64,000 nucleotides of DNA, taken from Oscillospiraceae bacterium (lineage in GTDB: Bacteria; Bacillota; Clostridia; Oscillospirales; Oscillospiraceae). The position numbers and the translations under genes are program-made. Location of the stretch: positions 124,001 to 188,000 of the forward strand of contig CAJTFN010000006.1 of NCBI GenBank assembly GCA_910575815.1, in the 5' to 3' direction. Positions 17,401-26,500 of the stretch are shown here, piece after piece (within the stretch, counting starts at the first letter, position 1; every line of letters starts with the position of its first letter). The notes below the pieces were generated by a model, which searched no databases, was not told the DNA's origin, and was given only the letters and a program-made list of their open reading frames with translations.

Positions 17401-18769
17401 GTCTGTCCTCCTTAATCTGTTTCTCAATTTTGATAAACCGGCAGGGCCCTTTCCCCTCCGGCGCGAAAGCCATGTCCACGCCCAGCCGCCACACGGCAGC
17501 CAGCTCGCCTTCCACATATATGGCGGGCAGCCGGTCCCGCTCCGCCAGGGAAATTCCCCGGTCCAGACAGAGCCGTTTCACGCTCCGGCTCCCCCGGCCT
17601 CCCGGCAGCGCCAGACGCTCCCCCGGCACGCAGGGAGCCACGGTGACCACCGGACTCTGCCCCGGCCTCCCCCGCCAGAAAAAGGCGATCCCCTCGTCCC
17701 GGGGCCCCTCCAGCAGGGTCAGGGTATAGTCCCCCCAGCCAAGAGGCCGCCCCGGCGTCAGCTGGACCTCCGTCAAGGCCTGGGGCCGGGTCTCCAGAAT
17801 CAGCCACCGGCGGCAATAGCGGGCGGTGACGCCATGAGAGAGGCTCAGCCGCCCCTCCTTCCCCCAGGCTGTGCGGCGGGCCAGGTCCATCAACGCCTCC
17901 AGGTGGGCCGCTCCAACATCCTTCCGCCCTACGCCCAGAAGATCAAAAAGCCGCAGTAGCATACGGGGCTGTACTGCCGCCGGAGCCGCCGCCAGCGCGT
18001 CCATGGAGAGGGTCACTCGGCCCTCCCGGACCTCCACGTGGGCGGTGCGGGCGGCGGCGTCCTCCTCAAGGGAGCTGTCCACCCCACGAAGCCGCCGGGC
18101 GGCCTGGCCAATGTGCTCCACTGCCCGGGGATTCAGCTCCTTCAGCAAGGGCAGCACCTGGAGCCGGAGAAAATTCCGGCTGGCGGCCTCTGGATCGGCG
18201 TTGGTCTCGTCCTCCACATGGGGAATATTCCACCGGGCGGCATAGGCCTCCAGCTCCGCCCGGGTTGTGTTCAGCAGCGGACGGCAGAGCCCGTCCCGGG
18301 CCCAGTCCATCCCCGTCAAACCCGCAAGTCCGGTCCCGCGGACCAAGTTCAGAAGGACCGTCTCGGCGTTATCGTCTGCGTGGTGAGCTGTGTAAAGGCG
18401 TTTGCATTGCCACTCTTCCGCCGCTTGGCCCAGGAAAGTATAGCGCAGATTCCGGGCGGCTTCCTCCACAGAGAGGCCCTCCCCCTTCGCATGTTTCCGG
18501 ACATCGCCCCGGCCCACGGCCAGAGGAACGCCCCACATCTCGCAAATCTCCCGGACAAATGCCTCGTCCCGGTCCGCCGCCTCCCCCCGGAGACGGTGGT
18601 TGAAATGGGCGGCAATCACCCGTCCGTTCCGCTCTTTGCACCACGCGTCCAGCATGTGAAGCAGACACATGGAGTCCACCCCCCCGGAGACGGCGCAGAG
18701 AACATTCTCTCCCCGTCCCGGCAAGACAGCATAGGGGGCCCGCTCCAGCAGCTCAGTCCTCGCCGTCAT
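17387..18769 (-). CDS. tilS: tRNA(Ile)-lysidine synthetase
   Basis: 460 residues. It attaches lysine to C34 of the CAU anticodon of tRNA-Ile2, an essential step. The N-terminal ATP-pyrophosphatase domain shows SGGVDSM (about residue 29) and AAHFNHRLRG. HHADDNAETVLLNLVRGTG is the family signature, and the C-terminal TilS domains follow. Start 18769 overlaps the dnaB end by 17 bp and begins MTARTELLE; the longer frame to 18991 lies inside dnaB. The N-terminal half is better conserved than the C-terminal half, as is usual for the family. Confidence 0.94.
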   Translation of the reverse strand: MTARTELLERAPYAVLPGRGENVLCAVSGGVDSMCLLHMLDAWCKERNGRVIAAHFNHRLRGEAADRDEAFVREICEMWGVPLAVGRGDVRKHAKGEGLSVEEAARNLRYTFLGQAAEEWQCKRLYTAHHADDNAETVLLNLVRGTGLAGLTGMDWARDGLCRPLLNTTRAELEAYAARWNIPHVEDETNADPEAASRNFLRLQVLPLLKELNPRAVEHIGQAARRLRGVDSSLEEDAAARTAHVEVREGRVTLSMDALAAAPAAVQPRMLLRLFDLLGVGRKDVGAAHLEALMDLARRTAWGKEGRLSLSHGVTARYCRRWLILETRPQALTEVQLTPGRPLGWGDYTLTLLEGPRDEGIAFFWRGRPGQSPVVTVAPCVPGERLALPGGRGSRSVKRLCLDRGISLAERDRLPAIYVEGELAAVWRLGVDMAFAPEGKGPCRFIKIEKQIKEDRHDAQ

Positions 18770-20102
18770 AGCGCCTGTCCAGCGTAGAGAACTGGGTGTA
18801 TTCCGGCATCCAGCGGAGCTCCACCTTGCCGGTTTCCCCGTGGCGGTTTTTGGCCACGATACACTCCGCAATATTATGCTTCTCCGAATCCTCGTTGTAG
18901 TAGTCGTCCCGGTATAAAAACATGACAATGTCCGCGTCCTGCTCAATGGCACCGGACTCCCGGAGGTCTGAGAGCATAGGCCGCTTGTCATCCCGCTTCT
19001 CGTTGGCCCGGGAGAGCTGGCTCAGGCAGATCACGGGGACATTCAGCTCCTTGGCCATGATTTTCAGCATCCGGGACATATCGGAAACCACTTGCTGGCG
19101 GTTCTCACCGCCTCTTCCGCCTCCGCCGGCGGAGCTCATCAATTGCAGATAGTCCACCACCACCAGGCCCAGGTTATCCAGCCTGCGGCACTTGGCGTTC
19201 ATGTCCGCCACGGACAAAAGGGGGTTGTCGTCGATGCGGACGTCCAGCCCGTTGAGCACCGTGGCCGCCCCGGCAATCTTCTCCCAGTCCGTCTCCCGCA
19301 GCACGCCGGTGCGGAGGCGGTTGTTCTCCACCAGGGCCTCGGAGCTCAGAAGCCGGGTGGCCAGCTGCTCCCGGGACATCTCCAGAGAGAACACCGCCAC
19401 GGTCATCCCCGTGGTCTTGGCCACGTTCAGGGCCACGTTCAGGGCCATCGAGGTCTTGCCCATGCCAGGCCGGGCCGCCAGGAGAATCAGGTCCGACTTG
19501 TTCAGCCCCGTGATCTTCTGGTCAATCGCAGAGAGGCCGGTGGAGAGGCCGGGGAGGTGATTTTCGTGCTCGCTCATCTCGCCGAGGCGGTCCAGCACGT
19601 CGGGCAGCACCTCCCGCAAGGGAACCATCTCCTGGGCGCTCCGGCCCCGGCGGATGGCGTAGATCTTCTGCTCCGCCGCCTCCAGGATGTCCTTCGCCTC
19701 GCCGGCGCCCTCCTGGACCAAGGCGGTGATCTCCCCCGCCGTTTGGGCCACAGAGCGCAGCAGCGCCTTGTCCCGGACGATCGCCACGTACTCCATGACA
19801 TTGGCGGCAGTCGGCGTAATCTCCATCAGCTGGGCCAGGTAAGACCGGGTGTTCTCATCGCTTACCCCGGCCTTTTGCAGGGACTCAAAGACGGTGATGC
19901 CGTCAATGGGCCGGGAGTAGCTGAACATGGTGTAAATGGTCTCGAAAATCTCCCGGTTCTGCCGGAGGTAGAAATCCTCCCCCTTGAGCTTGTCCATGAC
20001 CTCCTTCACGCAGCCGGGATCAATGAGCATAGAGCCCAGAACGGCCTGTTCCCCCTCCAAACTGTGGGGCATCTGGCGCAGGAGCAGATCTTCGTTGGCC
20101 AT
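18753..20102 (-). CDS. dnaB: Replicative DNA helicase
   Basis: 449 residues. The DnaB N-terminal domain (MPHSLEGEQAVLGSMLID) is followed by the RecA-like C-terminal helicase with Walker A ARPGMGKTS and Walker B LVVVDYLQLM, then the conserved QLSRANEKR and LRESGAIEQDAD segments. It is the hexameric 5'-3' helicase at the replication fork. ATG 20102 is chosen, with GAGGTG 7 nt upstream; the GTG three codons earlier lies on the ribosome site. It follows rplI by 122 bp, matching the conserved gdpP-rplI-dnaB order. Confidence 0.97.
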   Translation of the reverse strand: MANEDLLLRQMPHSLEGEQAVLGSMLIDPGCVKEVMDKLKGEDFYLRQNREIFETIYTMFSYSRPIDGITVFESLQKAGVSDENTRSYLAQLMEITPTAANVMEYVAIVRDKALLRSVAQTAGEITALVQEGAGEAKDILEAAEQKIYAIRRGRSAQEMVPLREVLPDVLDRLGEMSEHENHLPGLSTGLSAIDQKITGLNKSDLILLAARPGMGKTSMALNVALNVAKTTGMTVAVFSLEMSREQLATRLLSSEALVENNRLRTGVLRETDWEKIAGAATVLNGLDVRIDDNPLLSVADMNAKCRRLDNLGLVVVDYLQLMSSAGGGGRGGENRQQVVSDMSRMLKIMAKELNVPVICLSQLSRANEKRDDKRPMLSDLRESGAIEQDADIVMFLYRDDYYNEDSEKHNIAECIVAKNRHGETGKVELRWMPEYTQFSTLDRRYDGED

Positions 20103-20224
20103 AGCAAACACCTCGCTCCGTACAATTTGGGAATCCAGAGTCAGACAAACGGGGAATTACAAAACCCAAACGGAGGAATCCGCCGTCGGGCAGAATTCTA
20201 GCTCTCCATTCCCAATTGCCACGG

Positions 20225-20674
20225 TTATTTTTCCTCGAACACAGATACGTAAACAGTAGCCACAACCTCAAAGCCCAGGCGGGCCTTGACCTCATAGTTT
20301 CCGAAGGCCTTGATGGGCTCCTCCAGCACCAGCTTCTGCTTGGGAATGTCGATGCCGAACTGCTTCTGGAGCCCCTCGGAGATTTCCTTGGTAGTGACGG
20401 CGCCGAAGAGCTTGCCGCCCGCTCCCGCCCGGGCCGTGAGCTTCACCATGCACTCTTTCAGCTTCTCGGCGGTCTCCTCAGCCAGGGCCTTTTGGCGGGC
20501 CTCCTCGGCTTTCTTGGCCTTCTCTTTCAGGTTCATGGTGTTGATGGCGTCCGCCGTGGCGGGGACGGCAATCTTCCGGGGCAGGAGGAAGTTCCGGGCG
20601 TAGCCCTCAGAAACCTCCACCATCTGGCCCTTCTTGCCCTGGCCCTTCACGTCCTGCTGTAAAATCACTTTCAT
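20225..20674 (-). CDS. rplI: 50S ribosomal protein L9
   Basis: 149 residues, full length. The N-terminal signature MKVILQQDVKGQGKKGQ and GYARNFLLPRKIA is followed by the long connecting helix rich in K, E and A (about 50-80) and the C-terminal RNA-binding domain (LFGAVTTKEISEGL). It binds 23S rRNA at the base of the L1 stalk. It lies between a small membrane-protein gene and dnaB in the gdpP operon. Confidence 0.97.
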   Translation of the reverse strand: MKVILQQDVKGQGKKGQMVEVSEGYARNFLLPRKIAVPATADAINTMNLKEKAKKAEEARQKALAEETAEKLKECMVKLTARAGAGGKLFGAVTTKEISEGLQKQFGIDIPKQKLVLEEPIKAFGNYEVKARLGFEVVATVYVSVFEEK

Positions 20675-20747
20675 TGGTCATTCTCCTTATCTTGTGAATT
20701 CGTTTGTATCTTTCTGAATATTCCTTGTCACCGGCATTCCCGGGCGT

Positions 20748-20942
20748 TCACCACTTTCTCCGCTCCGCCCAAGCCCAGACGGGGACCGCCGCCAAAAGCG
20801 CGGCCAGCAGCAACAGGAGAACGGGGTGCTCCCCGAAAACCACCAGCAACACCATGCCGCCCGCGGGCCAGCCCATGCACAGCACCAAAAGCAGCCCCAT
20901 CAAAAACAGACACGCCCCGAAGCACTTGAAAAACCGTTTCAT
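20748..20942 (-). CDS. Small two-helix membrane protein
   Basis: 64 residues, with two hydrophobic helices (about 8-24 and 27-56) and basic ends (MKRFFK, AERRKW). AAGGAGG lies 7 nt upstream. It lies between gdpP and rplI, a place where most Firmicutes have no gene, and directly after decayed fragments of gdpP and rplI. The strong ribosome site and clean topology support a real gene. The function is unknown. Confidence 0.65.
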   Translation of the reverse strand: MKRFFKCFGACLFLMGLLLVLCMGWPAGGMVLLVVFGEHPVLLLLLAALLAAVPVWAWAERRKW

Positions 20943-20957
20943 GATCTTCCTCCTTGC

Positions 20958-21050
20958 TTTTTGAAAATAGGCGTCAATGGCGCCCCGGGCCTCCTCGGCT
21001 TTCCCTCTCCTTCAAGATCATGGTGTTGACGGCGGGGCAGCAGGAGGTTC
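20958..21050 (-). pseudogene. Vestigial fragments of rplI and of the gdpP 3' end
   Basis: 20958-20981 matches the gdpP tail at 21101-21124 (22 of 24). 20987-21034 matches rplI 20497-20549 (16 of 16, then 25 of 29, with a short gap). The next 18 bases match rplI again (16 of 18) after a deletion. Read on the minus strand, the fragment still gives VNTMILKE, as in L9 INTMNLKE. It is a decayed partial tandem copy. Confidence 0.7.
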
Positions 21051-21097
21051 CAAACACACCGCGCAGGTCTTCCAAAACTTCCCCATGCCGCCCCGCC

Positions 21098-23092
21098 CTA
21101 TTTTTCAAAATAGGCGTCGATGGCCTGGCACAGCTTCTCCCGGACGTCCAGGATGTCCCCGTTTTCGATCCGCCCTCCGGCGGTGGCGGAATTGCCGCCT
21201 CCCCCCAGGGCCTCCAGAATCACCTGGACGTTGATCTCCCCTAGGGACCGGCCACTCATTTGAACGGCCGTCCCGCTGCGAAACACCACAAAGGATGCCT
21301 TGACCCCTGTCAAGGTCAAGAGCTCGTCCGCCGCCTGGGCGGCGGCCACCCGGTCCACGCCGTCCTGGCCCACCACGGCCAGGGCCACGTCGGGCCGGTA
21401 GAGCTCCGCCTGCCGGATGACGTCGTACTTGGAGACCATGCCCCGCAAATCTCCCTGGAAAAGGCGCTGGACATCCGCCGTGTCGGCCCCCGCCCGGCGG
21501 AGGAACGCCGCCGCCTCGAAGGTCCGGCCCCCGGTGCGCAGGACGAAGTGCTTTGTGTCCAGCACAATGCCCGCAAGCAGGGCCTCCGCCTCCTCCCGCA
21601 GGAGATTTGACGGCTCCACCAGATATTGCAGCAGCTCCGTCACCAGCTCCGACGCCGAGGAGGCGTAGGGCTCGTGGAAGCTGAAAGCGGCGTTTTCGAT
21701 ATAGCTGGCGGCCCGGCGGTGGTGGTCAATGACGGCCACCCGGCTGCTGGCCTCCAAAATCTGAGAACTCTCCACCAGGTCCGGCCGGTTGGTATCCACC
21801 ACCACCAGCAGCGATCCGGGGCGCATCTTCACAAAGGCCTCCGCCGGGTTCACAAACACATTTTCATACTCCGGCAGCCCCCGCAGCATGGACAACACCG
21901 CCTGGGCAGCGTTCTTCTCCAGGTCGATGACGATCTGGGCCCGCCGCCCCAGCTTCCGGGCGGCGCAGCAGACGCCCACCGCCGCGCCCACGGCATCCAT
22001 GTCGGCAAAGCTGTGACCCATGATATAGATCTCCCCCGCGTCGGCCAGCAGCTCCCCCAGGGCATTGGCCATAACCCGGGATTTCACCTTGGTGCGCTTC
22101 TCCGTGGTCTTGGCCCGGCCGCCGTAGAAGGCGAAGTCCGTCTTTCCCCGGACCACCGCCTGGTCGCCACCCCGGCTCAAAGCCATCTCCAGGGAGAGCG
22201 AGGCGTTCTTGTACAGGGCTGGAATCCCGTCGGCCTCCCGGCCCAGGCCGATGGAGAGTGTGGGGTGTCCCCCCTCCCCCACCCGGATATCCCGGATGGC
22301 GTCCAGCACGGAGAATTTCTCCTCTACAAAGTGGTCATAATACTGCTCTTCAAACAAGAAGAGGTAGTGATCCCGCTCGGTCTTGATGAGCAGGCCGTTT
22401 CCCACGGCGGCCCAGGCGCTGAGCTTCTCGTCAATCTGGGCCAGGACGGCACTGCGCTGGGTGTCGGGACAGGCGTTCATCATGTCCTCGTAGTTGTCCA
22501 CCATCAAAATGCCCACGACCAGGCGAGTAGCGTCGTAATCCCGCCGGAGGCGGTCCATTTCCGTGGTGTCTACCCAGTAGGTGGTGGCCACCAGATTTTG
22601 CTCGCCGCTGCGGTCCTTGGCCCGGACCAAGCTGCCATAAACCCGGAAGCGGCGGTTGTTCATCAGCACCCGGTCCGGGCACTCCTGCCGGCCCTCCAGC
22701 AGCCACTGGACGGGGAACTCCGGGGCCGCGTCCTCCACCTTCATTTCAAAAAGGTGCTCCCGGACGCCGGCCAGCTGGAGAAAGTTCTCGTTGCTCCAGA
22801 TAACCTCCCCGGTGTCGGGGCGGAAGACCATGATGGGAAGGGGGGAGTTAATGAGGGTGGACTTGCTGGCGGTGTCCACGTTGCCGGTGACATTGTCGAT
22901 ATACTGCAAGACGCTTTGGCGGCGCTTCTTGTTGCTACGGACGAAGTAGGCGTAAAGCGCCACCGTGGCCACGCCCTCCGCCGCCGCCAGAAGGGGGCTG
23001 ACGGTAACAGCCGCCAGGGTAAAGGCCAACAGGCAGAGGAAGTACATCTGTAGGTTGGGCTGCAGCAGCCGGGAGAGTTTTTTATTGTTCAT
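21098..23092 (-). CDS. gdpP: Cyclic-di-AMP phosphodiesterase GdpP
   Basis: 664 residues. Two N-terminal membrane helices (about 13-50) are followed by a PAS-like domain (SPLPIMVFRPDTGEVIWSN), a degenerate GGDEF domain, then DHH (MGHSFADMDAVGAAVG, VVVDTNRP, VIDHHRR) and DHHA1 (GGGGNSATAGG near the end). It hydrolyses c-di-AMP to pApA, tuning turgor, wall stress and beta-lactam tolerance. The start at 23092 follows CAAGGAG. It is the first gene of the operon with rplI and dnaB. The GGDEF site lacks the GGDEF sequence, normal for this family. Confidence 0.95.
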   Translation of the reverse strand: MNNKKLSRLLQPNLQMYFLCLLAFTLAAVTVSPLLAAAEGVATVALYAYFVRSNKKRRQSVLQYIDNVTGNVDTASKSTLINSPLPIMVFRPDTGEVIWSNENFLQLAGVREHLFEMKVEDAAPEFPVQWLLEGRQECPDRVLMNNRRFRVYGSLVRAKDRSGEQNLVATTYWVDTTEMDRLRRDYDATRLVVGILMVDNYEDMMNACPDTQRSAVLAQIDEKLSAWAAVGNGLLIKTERDHYLFLFEEQYYDHFVEEKFSVLDAIRDIRVGEGGHPTLSIGLGREADGIPALYKNASLSLEMALSRGGDQAVVRGKTDFAFYGGRAKTTEKRTKVKSRVMANALGELLADAGEIYIMGHSFADMDAVGAAVGVCCAARKLGRRAQIVIDLEKNAAQAVLSMLRGLPEYENVFVNPAEAFVKMRPGSLLVVVDTNRPDLVESSQILEASSRVAVIDHHRRAASYIENAAFSFHEPYASSASELVTELLQYLVEPSNLLREEAEALLAGIVLDTKHFVLRTGGRTFEAAAFLRRAGADTADVQRLFQGDLRGMVSKYDVIRQAELYRPDVALAVVGQDGVDRVAAAQAADELLTLTGVKASFVVFRSGTAVQMSGRSLGEINVQVILEALGGGGNSATAGGRIENGDILDVREKLCQAIDAYFEK

Positions 23093-23139
23093 AGCGGCAC
23101 TCCTTGCGGAAAGAAGTAAGCATACCAATGGATTTTAAC

Positions 23140-23168
23140 AGTATACCAGCTTCCATCGAAAAAGACAA
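23140..23168 (-). promoter_or_regulatory. Promoter of the gdpP-rplI-dnaB operon
   Basis: On the minus strand, TTGTCT (23168-23163), a 17-bp spacer and TATACT (23145-23140). Confidence 0.7.
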
Positions 23169-23222
23169 GGGGCGCTTTTCCGGGAAGCCTTCCCACCGCG
23201 CGTTTTAAATAGGAGAAACGTC

Positions 23223-23315
23223 ATGCGGGAGCGTCTGTCAGCCGCCCGAACCCTCCGAGCCGCCATTCCGTGGGTGCGGGGAAACCGCGCCTTATTTGAA
23301 GATGCGTCCGTATAA
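23223..23315 (+). CDS. Possible 30-residue small protein
   Basis: The ORF starts MRERLSAARTLRAAIPWVRG and is basic and amphipathic. ATAGGAG lies 7 nt before the ATG. The stop is 8 nt before a hairpin-plus-T5 terminator. The layout (ribosome site, ORF, terminator) fits a small gene or leader peptide. No good promoter was found, so it is tentative. Confidence 0.35.
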   Translation: MRERLSAARTLRAAIPWVRGNRALFEDASV

Positions 23316-23323
23316 TCGCCCTT

Positions 23324-23361
23324 TCCCTGCCGGCTGAAGGTCTCCTTTCAGGGAGCTTTTT
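23324..23361 (+). terminator. Terminator upstream of nifJ
   Basis: TCCCTG (23324-23329) pairs with CAGGGA (23349-23354) around an inner GAAGG/CCTTT stem, followed by GCTTTTT. It ends a transcript from the small ORF or attenuates read-through. Confidence 0.55.
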
Positions 23362-23475
23362 CCTTTTATTTTACCGTTCCGAAAGAATCCATATCCCTCT
23401 CCCATTTCACGCGCTTCAACTTGCACAATATTTTAAAATACTTTTATCTATTTCGTGGGATATTCCCCGCCGGTC

Positions 23476-23504
23476 TTGACAACCTGTATTCAATCAACTA
23501 TATT
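23476..23504 (+). promoter_or_regulatory. Strong promoter of nifJ
   Basis: Consensus TTGACA (23476-23481), a 17-bp spacer and TATATT (23499-23504). The leader is about 87 nt. Confidence 0.85.
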
Positions 23505-23531
23505 GTATTCAATTTCACAATATCGAATACA
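23485..23531. promoter_or_regulatory. Repeated operator-like motif at the nifJ promoter
   Basis: TGTATTCAAT occurs at 23485-23494 (in the spacer) and 23504-23513 (at the start point). Its inverse ATCGAATACA is at 23522-23531. The 19- and 18-bp spacing puts the sites on nearly the same helix face, as expected for a cooperative repressor. Confidence 0.55.
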
Positions 23532-23597
23532 GCCCTCGGCAGATCGGTCCATCCCCTTCGCGGCAAGCGAAACTTCAAGTTAGGGAGGAATCTCAAT

Positions 23598-26500
23598 ATG
23601 GCAAAGAAAATCGAAATTATGGACGGCAACCAGGCGGCGGCGTATGTCTCCTACGCCTTCACCGAGGTGGCGGGCATCTTCCCCATCACCCCCTCCTCTC
23701 CCATGGCGGAGCACGTGGACGAGTGGGCGGCCAACGGCAGAAAGAACCTTTTCGGGCAGCCTGTTCAAGTCGTGGAGATGCAGTCCGAGGGCGGCGCGGC
23801 CGGCACGGTCCACGGTTCTCTCCAGTCCGGAGCCCTGACCACCACCTACACCGCCTCCCAGGGCCTTTTGCTGATGATCCCCAATATGTATAAGATCGCG
23901 GGCGAGATGCTTCCCGGCGTGTTCCACGTCTCCGCCCGGACCCTCTCCGCTCACGCCCTCTCCATCTTCGGCGACCACTCCGACGTCATGGGCGTCCGGT
24001 CCACCGGCTTTTCTCTGCTGGCGTCCTCCTCTCCCCAGGAGGTCATGGACCTGGGGGCTGTGGCCCATCTGGCGGCCATTCACTGCCGGATGCCCTTCCT
24101 CCACTTCTTTGACGGCTTCCGCACTTCCCATGAGATTCAGAAGATCGAGGCCCTGGACTACGAGGACCTGCGGCCTCTGGTGGACATGGAGGCTCTGTAC
24201 GCCTTCCGCAAAAATGGTCTGAACCCCGAGCATCCCGCTACCCGGGGCACCACCGTCAACCCGGACATCTTCTTCCAGTGCCGGGAGGCCTGCAACCAGA
24301 AGGTCGCCTCCATTCCCAACGCCGTGGAGAAGTACATGGCGGAGATCAACAAACTGACGGGCCGGAACTATCACCTCTTTGACTACTACGGCGCGCCGGA
24401 CGCGGAGCGGGTTATCATCCTCATGGGCTCCGCCGCCGAGACCGCCAAGGAAACCGTGGACTACCTCACCGCCCAGGGGGAAAAGGTGGGCCTGATCAAC
24501 GTCCACCTATACCGCCCCTTCTCCGCCGAGCACTTCCTGGCGGCAGTCCCCAAGACCTGCAAGCGCGTCGCCGTGCTGGACCGGACCAAGGAGCCCGGCG
24601 CTATGGGCGAGCCCCTGTATCAGGACGTGTGCACCATCTACAAGCAGCGGGGGATTCCCATGGAGATCGTGGGCGGGCGCTACGGTCTCAGCTCCAAGGA
24701 CACCACGCCGGGACAGATTCTGGCCGTCTTTGACAACCTCAAACAGGAGACCCCCAAGGACAATTTCACCGTGGGCATCGTGGACGACGTGACCTTCACT
24801 TCTTTGCCCGTCAGGCAGGAAATCAGTACCTCCCCCGCCGGGCAGACCGATGTGGAAATCTGGGGCATGGGCTCCGACGGCACCGTGGGCGCGAACAAAA
24901 ACTCCATCAAGATCATCGGCCACGCCACGGACCTCTACTGCCAGGCCTATTTCGTCTACGACTCCAAGAAGTCCGGCGGCCTGACCCAAAGTCACCTTCG
25001 CTTCGGCAAGACCCCCATCCGCTCTCCCTATCTGGTAGCCGCCGCCGACTTCGCGGCCTGCCACACCCCGTCTTACGTCCACAAGTACGACATGGTGAAG
25101 AACCTGAAAGAAGGCGGCACCTTCCTGCTGAACTGCGGCTGGGACATGGAGGGTCTGGAGAAAAACCTCCCTGCCTCCATGAAGCGGACTCTGGCGGAAA
25201 AACACGCGAAATTTTACACCATTGACGCCATTTCCATCGCCCGGAAGCTGGGTCTGGGTTCTCGGACCAACACGATTCTTCAGGCCGCTTTCTTCACTCT
25301 CACCGGAGTCATTCCCATTGAGCAAGCCGTGGCGGAGATGAAAGACGCCATTTACAAAACCTACTATAAGAAGAAGGGTCAGGAGGTCGTGGACCAGAAC
25401 TACGCCTCCATCGACCACGGCATCAACGAACTGGTGGAAGTCCCCATCCCCGCGAGCTGGAAGACCGCCCAGGACACCCCTGTCCAGGACAACGCCCCCG
25501 CCTTCATTCAGGACGTGGTGGAGGTCATGAACCGCCAGGAGGGCGATATCCTGCCCGTGTCCACCATGGTCAAATACGGCCTGGAGGACGGCACCTGGCC
25601 CGCCGGGACCAGCAAGTACGAGAAGCGGGGCGCGGCAGTGGAGGTCCCCCTCTGGGATTCCGCCAAGTGCATCCAGTGCAACCAGTGCGCCCTGGTCTGC
25701 CCCCACGCCGCCATCCGGCCCATTCTGCTGGACGAGAGCGAGGAGGCCAGGAAGCCCGAGGGCTTCGAGACCGTTCCCGCCAAGGGCCTCAAGCCCTACA
25801 CTTACCGGATGCAGATCTCTCCTTACGACTGCACCGGCTGCGGAAGCTGTGTCAACGTGTGCCTGGCCAAGGACTGCGCCCTGACCATGAAGCCCCTGGA
25901 CAGCCAGCTGGGGGAGATCCCCAACTGGACCTTCGCCGTGGAGGACGTGGAGATCAAGAAGGACGCCGTCAGCGCCAAGAACGTGAAATCCTCCCAGTTC
26001 GCCAAGCCCTACTTCGAGTTCTCCGGCGCCTGCGCGGGCTGCGGCGAGACGCCGTACATCAAGCTGGTGACCCAGCTCTTTGGCGAGCGCATGTACATCA
26101 CCAATGCCTCCGGCTGCTCTTCCGCTTACGGCGGCTCCACTCCCTCCTCTCCCTACTGCACGGACAAGAAGGGCTTCGGCCCCGCCTGGGCCATGAGCCT
26201 CTTCGAGGACAACGCCGAGTACGCCTATGGCTACCTCCTGGGCCAGGACGCCGTCAAGCGCCAGCTGGCTGACCACATCCGGGCTCTGTCCGAGAGCGGC
26301 GTGGCGGTAGACGCCTGCAGCGCCTATCTGGAGAAAGGCAACGACCCCGCCTTCTCCCGGGAGGTCAGCGACGCCCTACTGGCCGCCATTGAGAACGAAT
26401 CCGGCGAGGACGCCGCCTTCGTCCGGCAGAACAAGGAATTTTTGACCAAGAAATCCGTCTGGGCCTTCGGCGGCGACGGCTGGGCCTACGACATCGGCTA

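Larger units (their letters stand above)
23093..23597. other. 505-bp divergent region between gdpP and nifJ
   Basis: This region holds the gdpP promoter, a possible 30-codon ORF with its own terminator, and the AT-rich nifJ promoter with repeated operator-like motifs. The rest shows nothing recognisable. Confidence 0.6.

Noticed and set aside
24507..26276. 589-codon minus-strand frame inside nifJ
   Set aside because: No domain, no ribosome site. It is fully inside a conserved PFOR gene.
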